From NCBI GenBank assembly GCA_009760855.2, contig WPIO01000062.1, forward strand, positions 702,501 to 766,500: 64,000 nt of DNA. The letters are read 5' to 3'. The first letter of the stretch is position 1. The number at the start of each line of letters is the position of its first letter. A program made the position numbers and the translations under genes. Below are positions 63,917-64,000 of the stretch, one piece after another. The notes below the pieces were generated by a model that was given only the letters and a program-made list of their open reading frames with translations, had not been told where the DNA came from and searched no databases. This DNA is from Cristatella mucedo. Lineage: Eukaryota > Bryozoa > Phylactolaemata > Cristatellidae.

Positions 63917-64000
63917 GTACGCTCGACGATAGTCAGCGCTCGCTCTGAACGCGCTGCGACGGTTGTGTTATGCATGAGTATTTTGTGACCGGTCGCACAC

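Noticed and set aside
63776-63988. Separate small gene starting at ATG 63776
   Set aside because: The upstream bases in the same frame (VFAIPLTRVL) belong to the conserved motif, so this is an internal methionine of exon D.

Overview
This is eukaryotic, almost certainly metazoan, nuclear DNA. The evidence is a set of intron-split exons with GT/AG boundaries and matching phases that encode the N-terminal part of an ARHGAP6-like RhoGAP, decayed CR1/L2-type LINE reverse transcriptases, two tRNA-derived SINE families, and abundant microsatellites. An invertebrate bilaterian is my inference; I cannot name a species. There is no sign of operons, phage or CRISPR.

Layout. 0-9 kb: GC-rich, CpG-dense blocks (about 1-800, 2.4-4.2 kb, 8.0-9.0 kb) separated by (GA/CT)n and (GT)n arrays, one LINE 3' end and two candidate first coding exons (2253-2414 and 8126-8324). 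9-24 kb: AT-richer retroelement territory with LINE family A (copies at 11.7-13.0 and 13.2-15.4 kb; the latter holds the best reverse transcriptase core), a nested cluster at 18.5-20.7 kb with a hAT-like non-autonomous DNA transposon carrying a GGGCA minisatellite, and a coiled-coil-like reading frame at 21.6 kb. 24-27 kb: a second GC-rich block. 27-43 kb: a graveyard of LINE families A and B and SINEs 1 and 2. 43-52 kb: GC-rich blocks with very long (CT)n tracts and a candidate start exon at 44.4 kb. 53-56 kb: SINE, LINE B end and a LINE A copy interrupted by a piece of its own family. 56.3-64 kb: a GC-rich block holding the one gene I can name, four consecutive exons on the + strand (58703-59533, 60545-60704, 61057-61164, 63723-63916), 431 codons with all phases agreeing. 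The catalytic RhoGAP domain lies beyond the right edge.

The mobile elements fall into partnerships. SINE-1 copies share the 3' end of LINE A (a GATTAAGTTCTCT box followed by GGGCGCT), so LINE A probably mobilises SINE-1. LINE B has a different 3' end with an ATTAC-type tail. SINE-2 has another tRNA-like head and an unrelated tail. No intact autonomous element is present: the LINE copies seen here are 5' truncated, and the larger ones are also frameshifted.

Most long open frames in the GC-rich and microsatellite stretches are compositional artefacts and were left out. Homologies come from recognition only; no search was run.
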